Part shown: positions 12,905 through 25,200 of the stretch, in pieces
Numbering within the stretch: position 1 is the first letter of the stretch
Layout: each line of letters opens with the position of its first letter
DNA from: Leguminivora glycinivorella
Taxonomy: Eukaryota > Arthropoda > Insecta > Lepidoptera > Tortricidae
NCBI RefSeq assembly: GCF_023078275.1
Contig: NC_062971.1
Span: 7,068,001 to 7,132,000 of the forward strand
Direction: 5' to 3'
Length of the DNA: 64,000 nucleotides
Made by a program: the position numbers and the translations under genes
Notes under the pieces: model-generated
Told to the model about the DNA's origin: nothing
Database searches by the model: none
Seen by the model: only the letters and a program-made list of their open reading frames with translations

Positions 12905-14445
12905 TTTTTAGGGTTCCGTAGTCAACTAGGAACCCTTATAGTTTCGCCATGTCTGTCTGTCCGTCCGTCCGTCCGTCCGTCCGTCCGTCCGTCCGCGGAT
13001 AATCTCAGTAACCGTTAGCACTAGAAAACTGAAATTTGGTACCAATATGTAAATGAATCACGCCGACAAAGTGCAAAAATAAAAAATGGAAAAAAATGTT
13101 TTATTAGGGTAACCCCCTACATGTAAAGTGGGGGCTGAATTTTTTTTTTCATTCCAACCCTAACGTGTGATATATTGTTGGATAGGTATTTAAAATGAAT
13201 AAGGGTTTGCTAAGATCGTTTTTTGATAATTTTTATATTTTCGGAAATAATCGCTCCTAAAGGAAAAAAAAGTGCGTCGTCCCCCTCTAACTTTTGAACC
13301 ATATGTTTAAAAAATATGAAAAAAATCACAAGAGTAGAACTTTATAAATACTCCGTGTTGGTCGGGTCGCCACCTTCCCGAATGGAGGTTGAGGGAGGCG
13401 ATGGCTGAGATACGCGTCATACTCGTGAACGGGTGCTGTTTGTGGAGACTGGTCTGTTCAAGCTTACCTGGGCCACATGTTTTGTTAGATTATTTAACTT
13501 TACTTTTGAGCGGATTGCGAGACACTACATTCGGTTCTTGTAAGAATTAAACTTAAGTAAGTAATGTCTTAAGGATGACACTAGAGACCATCACATTGTC
13601 GTTTAATTTAGTTAATTTTAGCTTTTGGACACTTAGAGACTTTATACATCTCTGAGATTTTGATTATATTTTATTTTAAAATAGACTCCCTCCTTACTTT
13701 AATGACCTTGTTGTCGTTTGATTAAGTTAATGTTAGTTTTTTGGACACTTAGAGACCTTATACATCTCTGAGATTTTGATTATATTTTTAAACTTAATTT
13801 GTAACCTTGATTGGCCCTTATTTGTAAACTTGATTTGTTCTTTAATGATTGACAACTAGAGACTTGTACATCTCTTGAAATGTGTAATTTAGCTGTTCAT
13901 TTTCTGTATTTTTTATTTTTTTTTTTGTATTATTTGACAAAGGTTTTTACTTTTAAATATTTTAATTTTATAAAATTTGACTCTTGGAGACGCTATACAT
14001 CTCCATGGATTATTTGATTAAGTATAATATTTTTACTTGTAATATTCAGTCTTTTACAACTATTGAAGTATTATAGATTTCTTTTATCTTTGTATCTGTT
14101 TGCACTTTCTTTATGTATTGATTATAGTTAGTAATAATATGACATTTAGAGACTTTATACATCTCTAATTCTATATCAGTGTATAGCTACTTTGCTTATG
14201 ATTAATATTTTTAGTTAATATTTCTATTAATTTCATTTGTTTAACTTTAATGAATACTCTGTAATGTTGACATGTAAAAGTGCCCCCGTGGCCTATTTGC
14301 TGAATAAATGATTTTGTATTTTGTATTTTGTACTTTCTAGGAAAATTGTTTTGAACTTGATAGGTTCAGTAGTTTTTGAGAAAAATACGGAAAACTACGG
14401 AACCCTACACTGAGCGTGGCCCGACACGCTCTTGGCCGGTTTTTA
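12905..14445. repeat. AGGGTTCCGTAGTC-type repeat, copy 2, split by an insertion
   Basis: The left part (12905-13348) has a long (CCGT)n run at 12958-12995. The repeat breaks at TTTATAAA and resumes at ACTTTCTAGG (14332), continuing to CTTGGCCGGTTTTT. Uninterrupted copies read ATAAAGACTTTCTAGG at this point. Confidence 0.75.
13349..14331 (+). mobile_element. LINE 3' end with repeated hairpin motif, inserted in another repeat
   Basis: Starts TACTCCGTGTTGGTCGGG and GAGGGAGGCGATGGCTGAGA, ends GAATAAATGATTTTG then (TATTTTG)n, the usual 3' tail of a 5'-truncated non-LTR element. Inside, five or six degenerate copies of AGAGACTTTATACATCTCT occur (for example near 13637, 13750, 13860, 13988 and 14147), each able to pair AGAGA with TCTCT. 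No clear target-site duplication. Confidence 0.6.
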
Positions 14446-14937
14446 GAACATAGGTCTTAACAGGCAGATAGATAGACGTACGGACAACAAAGTGATCCTA
14501 TAAGGATTCCGTATTTTCTTAGAACTATGGTTCGAGACTGTCTTAAAATGCCTATTTATTTGGAGTTTGCTGTCAATTACTAAAATCGATCATTGATCAT
14601 CATTTACCGATTTCCGTCATCATGGAAATACTTCTTACCTTAGTACGTTCATATGAAACTCAAATAAGTCCTACCACTAGAATTAGATTGACTGCCATAG
14701 CCGTAAGTAACTGGCTCTGGGAATTGGGTACAGCTCAATGAACAACATCATTTCAGCATGACCCAATCAAGCCTGGCGTGGACTGAGAGACTAGACTAGC
14801 CAACGTGACAATCGTTGATGTTACGTGGCGATCGAAACGCAATCTGGCTCTGTTGCGTGACGAAGAGGAAAAAGGGACAGCTAACTATGGTACGCTTACG
14901 AAACGTAAACGATTTTGACGTTTGTTAGGTGCTCTGG

Positions 14938-15060
14938 TCCCGTAGCCGCATGGCATTTCTGCGACGCCAAACGCCGCAGAAATGAAGTCTGGCTTTGTCG
15001 CGCCAATACGCAAGAGAGATGGAGATATTATCGTGAACGTTTGTGCACTCGGCTACGCAC
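14938..15060. mobile_element. GTAGCCGAATGGCA element, divergent copy
   Basis: Left end CCCGTAGCCGCATGGCATTT, core TCGCGCCAATACGCAAGAG, right end ACTCGGCTACGCAC. Older scraps of the same family lie at about 14820-14900. Confidence 0.7.
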
Positions 15061-15518
15061 ACTGACCTACAAAAAGGTTCGTTACGGACAATATTAACTG
15101 CGATATTTTCACAGTGTGACTGAGTCCGATAAGTTTGATTTATCCATTTTGTGCTCTTTTATTGTAATGAAACGAGCAATTATAACTTTCATATTCGAGG
15201 AATTTTTTTAAATAAACAATCCATTTTTACTGTTATTCGTTTTTAGTTATTGATTCTTATGTGATGGCTTTGATGAGTTTTACTGTATGCTTATGGAATT
15301 TGATGATGTATTGCAATACATTAGGATCTCACATTTAATTACAGCAAAAATAGTAACTTACTAAAAAATTTTTTGTAGCATCATCGTTTGTTCCTCAATC
15401 AAAATTGCTAATATTATAATATATATTGCTAATTTAATGTGTAGGTACAAAAGCCAAGTGTTAATACAATTCTTATTGCGTAAAATGTGTTCAAATTAGG
15501 CAAAATCAAAATTTTGAA

Positions 15519-15760
15519 AAAACCCCCGACTGCGACATAGTAGACCGATTTTCATGAAACATGGCTAAGAACACTCCCGACTAACTCATCTAAATCGGTT
15601 CATCCGTTCGGGAGCTACGATGCAACAGACAGACACACACACACAGACAGACAGACTAACAGACAGACATACAACAGTCAGACAGACGGACAGACACACA
15701 CACACACACAGACAGACACGTAAAACTTATAACACCCTGTCGGTTTTGCGTCGGGGGTTT
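15519..15760. mobile_element. CCCCCGAC-ended short element with CA-rich microsatellite
   Basis: Ends AAACCCCCGAC and GTCGGGGGTTT are inverted. Interior: GACCGATTTTCATGAAACATGG, TCGGGAGCTACGATGC, then an (ACAG/ACAC)n run. Reverse-oriented relative at 33690-34053. Confidence 0.65.
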
Positions 15761-15922
15761 AAAAATGGAGACGGGAAGCAATCTGGAACTTTGCAATAAA
15801 TCAAAATAATAATGATGGGTAAAATGAAGTGTGTAGAGAGTCAGACCAACCAACCTAAGTTGACAAGACCAGCCAGAAGCGCAAGAGTTATTATTTTAAA
15901 TGTTAAACTTATATCTTAACTA

Positions 15923-16069
15923 TAAAGCCTGACCAGAAATATATGACTACGCGCCATGTTGCGGAATTTCAGTAGAACTATTTTCTTCTTACTAAACTGA
16001 ACTGTCACCCCATACATCAAAATAACAGCGCCCTCCTGACAATAGTCATATTTTTCTGGCCAGGCTTTA
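15923..16069. mobile_element. MITE downstream of gene A
   Basis: Inverted ends TAAAGCCTGACCAGAAATAT and ATATTTTTCTGGCCAGGCTTTA, TA on the left flank. It lies about 100 bp past the gene A poly(A) signal. Confidence 0.6.
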
Positions 16070-16160
16070 CTAAACAAATGCAAATGCAGTCTGTGCAATA
16101 AATATCGTTCAACTTAGTTTTTTCTGAAATTAAAATATGTAGATCTTTTTTTGTCTCTCA

Positions 16161-16166
16161 TTTATT
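16161..16166 (-). terminator. Gene A polyadenylation signal AATAAA
   Basis: AATAAA on the minus strand begins 10 nt after the stop codon, as in gene B. Confidence 0.6.
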
Positions 16167-16176
16167 GTGAAGAATT

Positions 16177-16244
16177 TTATTTGTCTCCGGCTGCAGCGTT
16201 TTCTTTCTTTGGATTCGGAAAGAAATAGACCAACCCAGCAACAC
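16177..16244 (-). CDS. Gene A exon 10 (stop codon)
   Basis: 68 nt. VAGLVYFFPNPKKENAAAGD, K, TAA at 16177-16179. Confidence 0.92.
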
Positions 16245-19200
16245 CTGTAAAATAAAATTATACTTTAGAGTAAACTCATGTCTCTTAAACGTTATGTTAT
16301 ACATACTAGTTAATTTGTGTGAATATTGTTTTAAAAATAAAAAAATATTGACCCTTTAATATATACATCCCACGGCTGGGCACAGCCCTCCTTTCACGCA
16401 ATGAAACATTAATTATTTAGATTTTTTTAAATTGGGAATGCACTTTGGAAAGCGTATATTTGTAACCATGTTATATAAAATTTGTATCATTATTATTTAA
16501 TTAGCACCTTTAAAAATACTTACATAGTGATATAATGGATAAAATCATGAAAGGAAACATGCATCCTTCTTCTAACATCACAGGGAACAAAACACTTCCA
16601 ACTAGAGATCCAATTCTTCCCAACATTACGATCAACGTCAACGCCAATGCCCTGGAAATTAAAAACAATTAGAGCCATTGAGTGGCCCTTAAGATGCAAC
16701 GACACCGAAGTACAAAAATCAAAAGAATCTTTAGATTTTGGAAAATTAGTTAAATGGAAAATAGACCCCTCCTGATCTTATCGATAAAATTGATAATGGA
16801 AGATGGATCAGGAAGAGACACTCGTTGTTTATCACTGTTTTATACTGAATGGGACCTACAATAAATAGATATATTCAAAACATAGATTGTAACTACTGTA
16901 CACCTCTAAGTATGATACTTCAAACAAAGCTTAAAAATTATGAACTCTTCAAAACGCATATTTTGAATTCAAATTAAATATTACTTTCAATGCTATCATC
17001 TGCAAGCTGTTTGTACCCAAATTCATATCTACAATTCGGCTTAAACAACACATACCTTACACTGGTAGGAACCGCTCTCATCAGCACAGTATTTTGTATA
17101 CTCAGCGCACATTGCATCAAAGCACATGTTCCTGCCAGCAGCAACCCGATTGATAACGAGGAGCTCGTCCAGTATAGTGCAGCTGAACACGCAGCGCAAG
17201 CTACGAACACGAAAAACATCAGAAGCTTCTGGCCTAGATAATCTACCAGAGCTGTGCTTACAAGGATTAAAGCCAGAGATTGAACTCCTAGGATTATCCC
17301 GTTGATGTACGTCGCAGGACCTGCCGGGTGCTGGACAAAAAGAAGATATCAATATTCAAATATACTTTCTTTAGTCTCTTTTATAATTTTAAAAAATCTG
17401 CTTACAGGCACGCAGACATCTGAAATCCTATTGGTCACAGCAGCAAGCGATACATTTTTAGCCAGCTCACTAGTGTAGCCGTCGATCATGACACAGAATT
17501 GGTCAGTTTCGCCTCCATGCTTACTCTGGTGATTTTCTATTATCGTCGAAATTTGAGGGAACCAAAGCCTAAGCGCGGAATACCTGTACACAAACATTTT
17601 TTGGTAATTCTTTTTTTATATGCTTTGGTTAAACTGTATGAATAGTTTCTTGAACTTACGCAAATAAATTTACAAATGATGAGGATGCAAATAACAAAAG
17701 TGTAAAGATTAGTGGTCTCCTAAACAATTCCTTTGATTGAAGTAATGCGTTGGTTATTTGTTTCTTTATGCTTATGCTTTCTGGAGTAAAGTGGACGCCA
17801 GAAGCGTTAAACGAGGTTATCTGTAAAACACAATATTATTACATGAATTTGGCGGCTAACAATTGTCAAGGAGATATATGTATAGTGAAACATGATAATT
17901 TATTTTTGTCTATGCACGTAACGTCCTTCAGGAGAAGATTTCTTAGAAAATGGCTTCTAAGCAGGCCCCGTAGCCGAATGGCATTTCTCCGACGCCAAAC
18001 GAAAACGAAACGTAGTCCGGCTCTGTCGCGCCAATACGCAAGAGTGACAGGGATAGATATCTACTAGCGTTTCGTTTCGTGAGCGTTTCGTGAGCGTTAG
18101 TGCCATTCGGCTACGCACCCTGGTGTGATACTGTAAGAAACAAATATACAATATATATATATATATATACTTACAGGAAAAGTATATTTTGGCTGTCCGC
18201 TATTTTCGTGGTACATTCTTTTGATAACTTCCAAAGCTTCAGCCTCTTTACCCAATGTGAGCAGAAATTTTGGGCTTTCTGGCAAATGCATATACAATAA
18301 CGTTGCTATCAAGCTCGTGATAGCAGTTGTGTACAGATAGATGTTCCATGGGTGAAGTTCTGAAACAAAAGATAAGAATCTTTATTAACCGACTTCAAAA
18401 AAGGAGGAGGTTCTCAATTCGACTGAATGTTTTTTTTTTTTTTTGTATGTATGTTACTCGATATCTCCGAGAATCGTGGACCGATTTTCAAAATTTTTTT
18501 TTTTGATTGAACCGGTATAACCCCGAGATGGTCCCATTGGCACCAAGTCAGGGTCTGATGATGGGATCCTGGAGAAATCGAGGGAACTCTTCAAATGTTA
18601 TAGGCACATGTAATGTTTTTAGTCTATTTTTCAAAGGTACACCAGTATTAACGTCTGATGGTAATAATTTTATGTGGCTAAGCTGATGATGGAAGGTCAA
18701 CTCCTCAATGGTTAGGAGTTTAAGGATAATTCTTTCACTACTGTACATGTATTCGAACTGATACATATAATATCACTAGGAACCACTAAAAATCAACTGA
18801 GCTGATGATGGAAGGTCAACTCCTCAATGGTTAGGAGTTAAAGGATAATTCTTTCACTACTGTACTATCAGCCGCAAAAGTGGATGGCGAACTCTAAACA
18901 AAATTGGCGTGCACGTTAAACGAACGCAACGTAGCTTCCAAAAAACCTTGTTGGTTTTTTTCCAGCTCACTAGATGGCGTTGAAAACGAAATTGACGCAA
19001 AAAGTAATTTATCTTAATTTTAGAGCCCACTACCTACTACCTACCTACGATTCGAACTGTTCGTTCAATTTTATATTTATTTTTACTTTTTGTAGTTTTT
19101 GTTACTTTTTCGTTGGAAAGTAATTACTAATTATTCTTAACATCTGCCATCATTTTACATCACCAACCATTCAGAATTTAAAATAATTCCAAAACACAAA

Positions 19201-22200
19201 TTTCCATAGTCGCCGGCTAGGATTCGAACTGGGAACCTCCTGCATAGAAATCCATGCATCAAACCTCCTCACCAAATGACCAATTGAAAAAGCCTACGAA
19301 ATTAGTCCCTGGTTGTGTCAACATCAACAAATACGAACTTTGTCCGCAACAGCACGATGCACGACTTGCTATGAGTGGAAGAGAGAGGGCAAATAAGAAC
19401 AATTCTATGCAATAAAGTAAAACTTAAGTTACAGCATGATGATAATTTAATTTTATTATAATTCAAATTAGATTGATAATAATATTTTTTATAACTATAA
19501 GTTTTTCGATACATTTCGTTATTTTTTGTATTAAGAAAAAAACGTGTAAGGGTACTGAGGGTAGATAGACATTTCCGTCTTATTCGAGTCGTTACTAATT
19601 ACCTACCTTACAATTCACGTATAACTCATTCAGTTCATTTCTGTGTCTGGGTATCCTGCTCTTTGCTTTCTTTGTGCCTTTTTTTATTTAACTATGAGTT
19701 CGCATAATAATATTGACGTAGTCAAAAGATCGCAAATAATTGCGTTGCACGAAGAAGGGAGAAACATTTCAGAGATAGCTAGAGAAACCGGTGTGAATGT
19801 AAGTAGTTTTATTATTTCCTTACCAATTGGTTTTAGACAATAAATAAGTTGGAATGCTATACAAAATATGGTTATAATTTATGTTTAATTACGTGTTTAT
19901 AAATTGTTACAGTGGAAAACTGCTAGTTTGTGGATACAACGTTTCCAAATGGAAGGGTCGCTGTCACACCGCCAGAGGTCTGGCAGACCGAACCTTATAG
20001 ACGCCTCACAACGTCAGCTTATGGTGAGAGAATACGAGGAAAATGGTTTCAAACCGACAAGCCACTATGCCCGTTTATTTGGCACTTGTGCGGACACGGT
20101 TCGTCGAGTTCTTCACAGTGAAGGCTTGCACAATCGCAGGCCTGCTGTTAAGCCTCTTCTCACAGACAGACACAAAACGGCAAGATTACAATTTGCGAAG
20201 GATCACTTAGACTACGACTGGAGTAATGTTATCTTCACTGACGAAAAGTCTTTCAGATCAAGTCAACATGGCCGTCTTCATTTATGGCGCAGAAATAATA
20301 CTCGGTACGATACCAACAATGTCGTGCCTAACATGGAGTCGGGCCGTATTTCGGTGAACATGTGGGGCTGGATGAGTGCAGCAGGGCCGGGGAGCTCGTC
20401 AGGATTCCCAATCGAGCGAATAGCGAAACATATGTGGAAGTGCTAGAGGAAACGTTATTACCTACTGTTCGAAACGTATATCCTGAAGACGAAATGACAC
20501 AGATAACGTTAGTGCAGGACAATTGCCCTATTCATAATTCGCATACTGTGAAGAGGTGGTTGGAGCAAAATAAAAATGAAGTAAAAGTTATTCCGTGGCC
20601 TGCTAGGTCGCCCGATTTAAATCCAATTGAGAATGTCTGGGGTGTTATGGTCCAGCGCTGGGATAACGTCAATGAGCGAACCCCGAAGCATTAGAAGCTC
20701 ATTGTTTGCAAATATGGGAAAACATTCGCGGGTCAGATTTTTGTCAAAATCTTGTCGCATCTATGCGTTCCCGTTTGCAAGATGTAATTGACAAGGAAGG
20801 GGTTATACCAAATATTAGTGACATAATCATTTGGCCAGGTCAAGCCTGTAGGTATAACAAAGACTGTTAATCGATGCAACAGTGTGTGTCAAATAAGTGT
20901 ATAAATAACATTATAATACTTTATATGCCTATATTAATATGTAAAAATTACATTATTTTTCTATTGAACACGTAAGTAAAAAATATTACCTTTGATTATT
21001 TGATAACAAGACTATATTGGAGTTAGTGATAATAATTTCAAACTTGACACAATTTATTAATAAGTGGTAATTAAGTAGGTAATTGCCTACCAGTCCTGTA
21101 ATCCACTCTCGTTTTACCGTACAGGTGAAAGGATTTATAAAGGTGCTTTTTTAAATTTATGTTTAATGTGATTCATTCACTAAAATTTATTTATGCTGGA
21201 AATAATGAAAAATTAACAATCTTAGTTCTCCTTTATTTCACATATTACCTACAATACCTACATTTTTAATTGGGGTGAGGCTTCAATCCTTTTCCGATCG
21301 GAAATGCAACTTAAGCCTAAACCTTAATAAAATGTTGGGTAATTTGCCATCCGGCTGTAAATTAGACCATTTAATATGTTATAAAAATAGCGGTTAATAA
21401 TATAGTTAACACCCAAAATAAAGTTTTAAACCACTGCTCAAACAGTAAGGTTAAATGGTGGAAATTTTATACATATTATTAGAAAGATATTTGTAATTTA
21501 TTTACCTACACATGTCAACACCCGAGGTATTAGATTATTAATCTAGGCTGTTATTTAGAAGTAAATAAATAACTTAATATATCTTGTTTTTAAGATAAGA
21601 ACTTTTAGGGTAAAATAAAATGTGTAATTGCAGTTATTCTCTGAAGATAATGCTGTATACCTTATTTTGCCGTTGTCGTATTTTTTAATACTTTGTATAA
21701 GGTTTTAGGCAATTATAAAAGTGAACATTATCGTGACCAGCGGGCTTATTTTTGAGTCTCACGCGTTCGAATTCAGAAAATTGTCACTGAAAATAATAAA
21801 CAAGTCACCGTTTTAAACCGGTATTTTAGTGACAAAATCCCGTATGCGAGATTCAAAAATCGCCCTCCAGGTATTAGTAAAAAATAAATGAAAATAAATA
21901 CAATAATGAAAACAACAGCGTTTAGTTATTTCTGGTTGTTTATATATATGTGTAATAGTTATTTGTTTTTTGTTTTAATATTGGAATCCAACTTTGCCAA
22001 GGGGGCAAAGTTGTTGTTTAACCGCACGTGCCAATATTGATACCCGAGCAAGCGAAAGATTCCAATATTGAACCGCGAGCGTAGCGAGAGGTTCAAAAAG
22101 TGGAATCTTGAGCGTTGCGAGGGTTTCAAGGCACGAAGGTTAAACAAACTTTGCCACCGAGTGAAACACAAAATTTTTCACCACACCAACACGAACAAAA

Positions 22201-25200
22201 TACAGACTATAGAACATCAAACTAAATCAAATCCATCAATTTATTCAATATTTAGGATTCAAAATCATCATTTTTAAGTAAATTCTAAGGCAAGACATCG
22301 TTAAAATTTGTATGAAATTACTTTGCGCTCTTGGATAACGGATACCAAAATTGAATGTTATCCACAAGAGTGCAAAGTAATTTCCAAATTTTAACTTGAT
22401 GCCTTGAGCTGGCTGGTAGAACTTACCTACAAATAATTATTTTTAAATCATAAATATTGAATAGATTGCTGGATTTGATTTAAATTGATGTTTTATAGTC
22501 AGTATTTTGTTCGCGTTGGTGTGGTGAAAATTTTTATGATTTTTATGAAGTAAATTAAATGATCGTATTAACGATATACCATCCATACTAATATTAAGTA
22601 TAAATGGGAAAGTGTGTTTGTCTCTGTTTGTTTTTCCGCCTTTCACGGTAAAATGGAACGGATAGTTGAAGGGTTGCAGAGTGACATAGGCTACTTTTCG
22701 TGTATTTCCAACCCCGGGCTCTTCCCTAAAATGGATTGAGTATGGAGCATTCCTCAATTTTCAAATTTAACTCGAGCGAAGCCGCGGGCAAAAGCTAGTA
22801 TTGTATAATGCTCATATTGCCTATATAAGTTAATAACTTTAATCATAGACATAAAAAATAATAAAAAATACCTGAAGTGTCATGCAATAATTGGTAACTT
22901 AAATTTTCCCGTTACATGGAACTACCCGAGGTTTGAAACGAACTATAGTTAATTTACTAACAAACTAAAATAGAAAACCTTGTTTATATAAACGTATAAT
23001 ATATACTTTTTAAAACATTATTATTTTACAGCTATTTAAACTGGGATGTCTCAGTAACTCACTGAGAAAGAACCAACATATACTATAACTATACTACAAA
23101 AAAATATATAGAAATATTTCCCTGATAGGTATCACAATGTCTGATAACTTTGTTTACACACATTAGAAATAATACCTATGTGAGATCAGACCCTTTAGCA
23201 CAACTTGCCTTGTCGCGCGCGAGTCCATACATAAAGCGCGACTTCAAGTATGGACTCGCGCGCGACAAGGCAAGTTGTGCTAGAGGGGCAGGTGGAGCAT
23301 TAAGACAGGGATACTCGTTAATAAAGGAAACTTGTTTTTTTTTAAATGTTTGTTCCATACTTCCAATAGTTAGTAATGTAATGACTTGAAAAGTAATAAT
23401 GATATTACCCTCAACTAGAGTGTAGTAAATAAGACAATAAATAAGTAAATTATTTTAAATCTCAACCTTAACCAGCAAGTAATAAAAACACGAAAAATCA
23501 AGAGATACTTTTCTGAAGTAAAATCGCGGTAGTATAAAAAATTTCGGAAGAATAACATTAACATTATTATTATGCCAATTTCAACCTTATCCTGTAGTCA
23601 TTAGAAGAGTTTGAGAACAGACCACTGAGACCACATAGATTACGGATTGCATTGAAGTAATGCAAGGCAAATTTTCGACAAGGTTGTCAACTCAACTGGT
23701 AGCCTAGGGGAACAGAGCACTGGTTATACGAAGGGTCGGGCGCTTGGTGTTCCGAGTTCAAATCCTGGCAGTGGCGCTAAGGGTGATGTCTTTTTGTATG
23801 ATGTTTGGCTGGAAGCCGACAAAATATTATAAAATTAAAAACGAGCAAATATGTATTCAGAAACGACGGTTGCTAGAAAAGTAATTGATTGGTGCGGGCG
23901 GGGGGGAGGCACAATGAGGGAGAACCGGCTCGGGCGAGCACACATCACGTGACCCGCTCGCCGTCGACCGATGATCTTTAGGGTTTAATTTCTCTGCAGT
24001 TTACATTATCCGATCCGATATCGGACGTCGGAAGGTATGGAATATCGGTCCTACATCCGATATCGGATTGGACAATGTGAAAACGCACTAATGAGGGTGC
24101 CACCGCCACTGGACGATTAACTTAGTAGTATTTAAAGACAAAGGCATATTTAGAAAAACTCATAACAAAAATTTATAAATGATTTCTACCTCTCCCTAAT
24201 GTGGTTTTACCCATCGTGACTAAGTGACACTCGTTTGAAATTAAAATATAAAAAAATGTATTTTAAACGACAATGAACATAAAAACTCGTAATAATTTAA
24301 TGAATTTCTTTACTTATTAGCAAATTCACCTACATTAACCTTTTTTGGTCAACAACGCCATCTAATTTTCTATCTATACACTACTCCATTCTTGCTTTCA
24401 ACGCCATCTAGTTTTCTATCTATACACTAGTCCATTCTTGCTACAGACGTTGATATGCAAAATTGACCCTTAGGCTTTCCATGCACTTTTTCGGCTGATA
24501 GTACATGTATTCGGACTGATACATATAATATCACTAGGAACCACTAAAAATCAACAAATAAATAAACTTTTTAACAAAAAATAAAACCGCCTTCAAAAAT
24601 AAGCGCGTTACAAAACACGGAGAAACTAAAAAGCCAAAAATAATAAACCTTTCAATTCAGATTTCTTATCGTATTGCAATAAGCTAAACATCCAAATTAT
24701 AAACAAATCAATTATTTTTGGAGTCGGTACCAGCCTGTGTATGGTTGGGTGGGGCAAACAGGCAATAGCAAGGCGACGAACAGGTCTGGTACCGACTACA
24801 AAAATAATTGATTTGTTTATAATTTGGATGTTTAGCTTATTGCAATACGATAAGAAATCTGAATTGAAAGGTTTATTATTTTTGGCTTTTTAGTTTCTCC
24901 GTGTTTTGTAACGCGCTTATTTTTGAAGGCGGTTTTATTTTCACACTTACATCAGGGGCCCATTTCTCAAAACTGAAAGTTACAATTTACAAGCGGTAGT
25001 CAATGTCTAATATGACAAGTTGGAAAGAGACTTCGTCCGCTTGTAACTTTCAGTTTTGAGAAATGGGCCCCAGGACTTTCTGTTTGTTATTTCTGTGTGT
25101 TTGGCATTATTGCGTAAAATGCCTGTTTGGACCCATTTGTGAGTGCGTCTATATAGTGTCTGGCTAATGAAAGTATTTACCCTGGATTTTTTTAAACAGC

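Larger units (their letters stand above)
18865..24501. mobile_element. 5.6-kb Tc1/mariner-type element with TA duplication
   Basis: Left terminus CTATCAGCCGCAAAAGTGGA, right terminus (inverted) CTATCAGCCGAAAAAGTGCA, each flanked by TA. The uninterrupted tandem neighbour gives the empty site ACTGTACATG. Subterminal inverted motifs CACTAGATGGCGTTG (left) and CAACGCCATCTAG (right, twice) look like transposase sites. A damaged transposase is at 19694-20870. The rest is non-coding with nested insertions (Lep1 Helitron, foldbacks, tRNA-like pieces), which explains the length. Assigning the transposase to these ends is inference. Confidence 0.65.
18391..24620. repeat. Dispersed repeat (host element) split by the 5.6-kb transposon
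   Basis: Left end CCGACTTCAAAAAAGGAGGAG then GTTCTCAATTCG; right end ACCGCCTTCAAAAATAAGCG. It contains two direct copies, 119 bp apart (18682 and 18801), of GCTGATGATGGAAGGTCAAC..TTTCACTACTGTAC. The first copy runs on into ATGTATTCGAACTGATACAT; the second breaks at TGTAC and resumes at 24502. Confidence 0.65.

Noticed and set aside
12955..12996. CRISPR-like regular repeats
   Set aside because: Simple (CCGT)n microsatellites; no spacers, and the DNA is eukaryotic.
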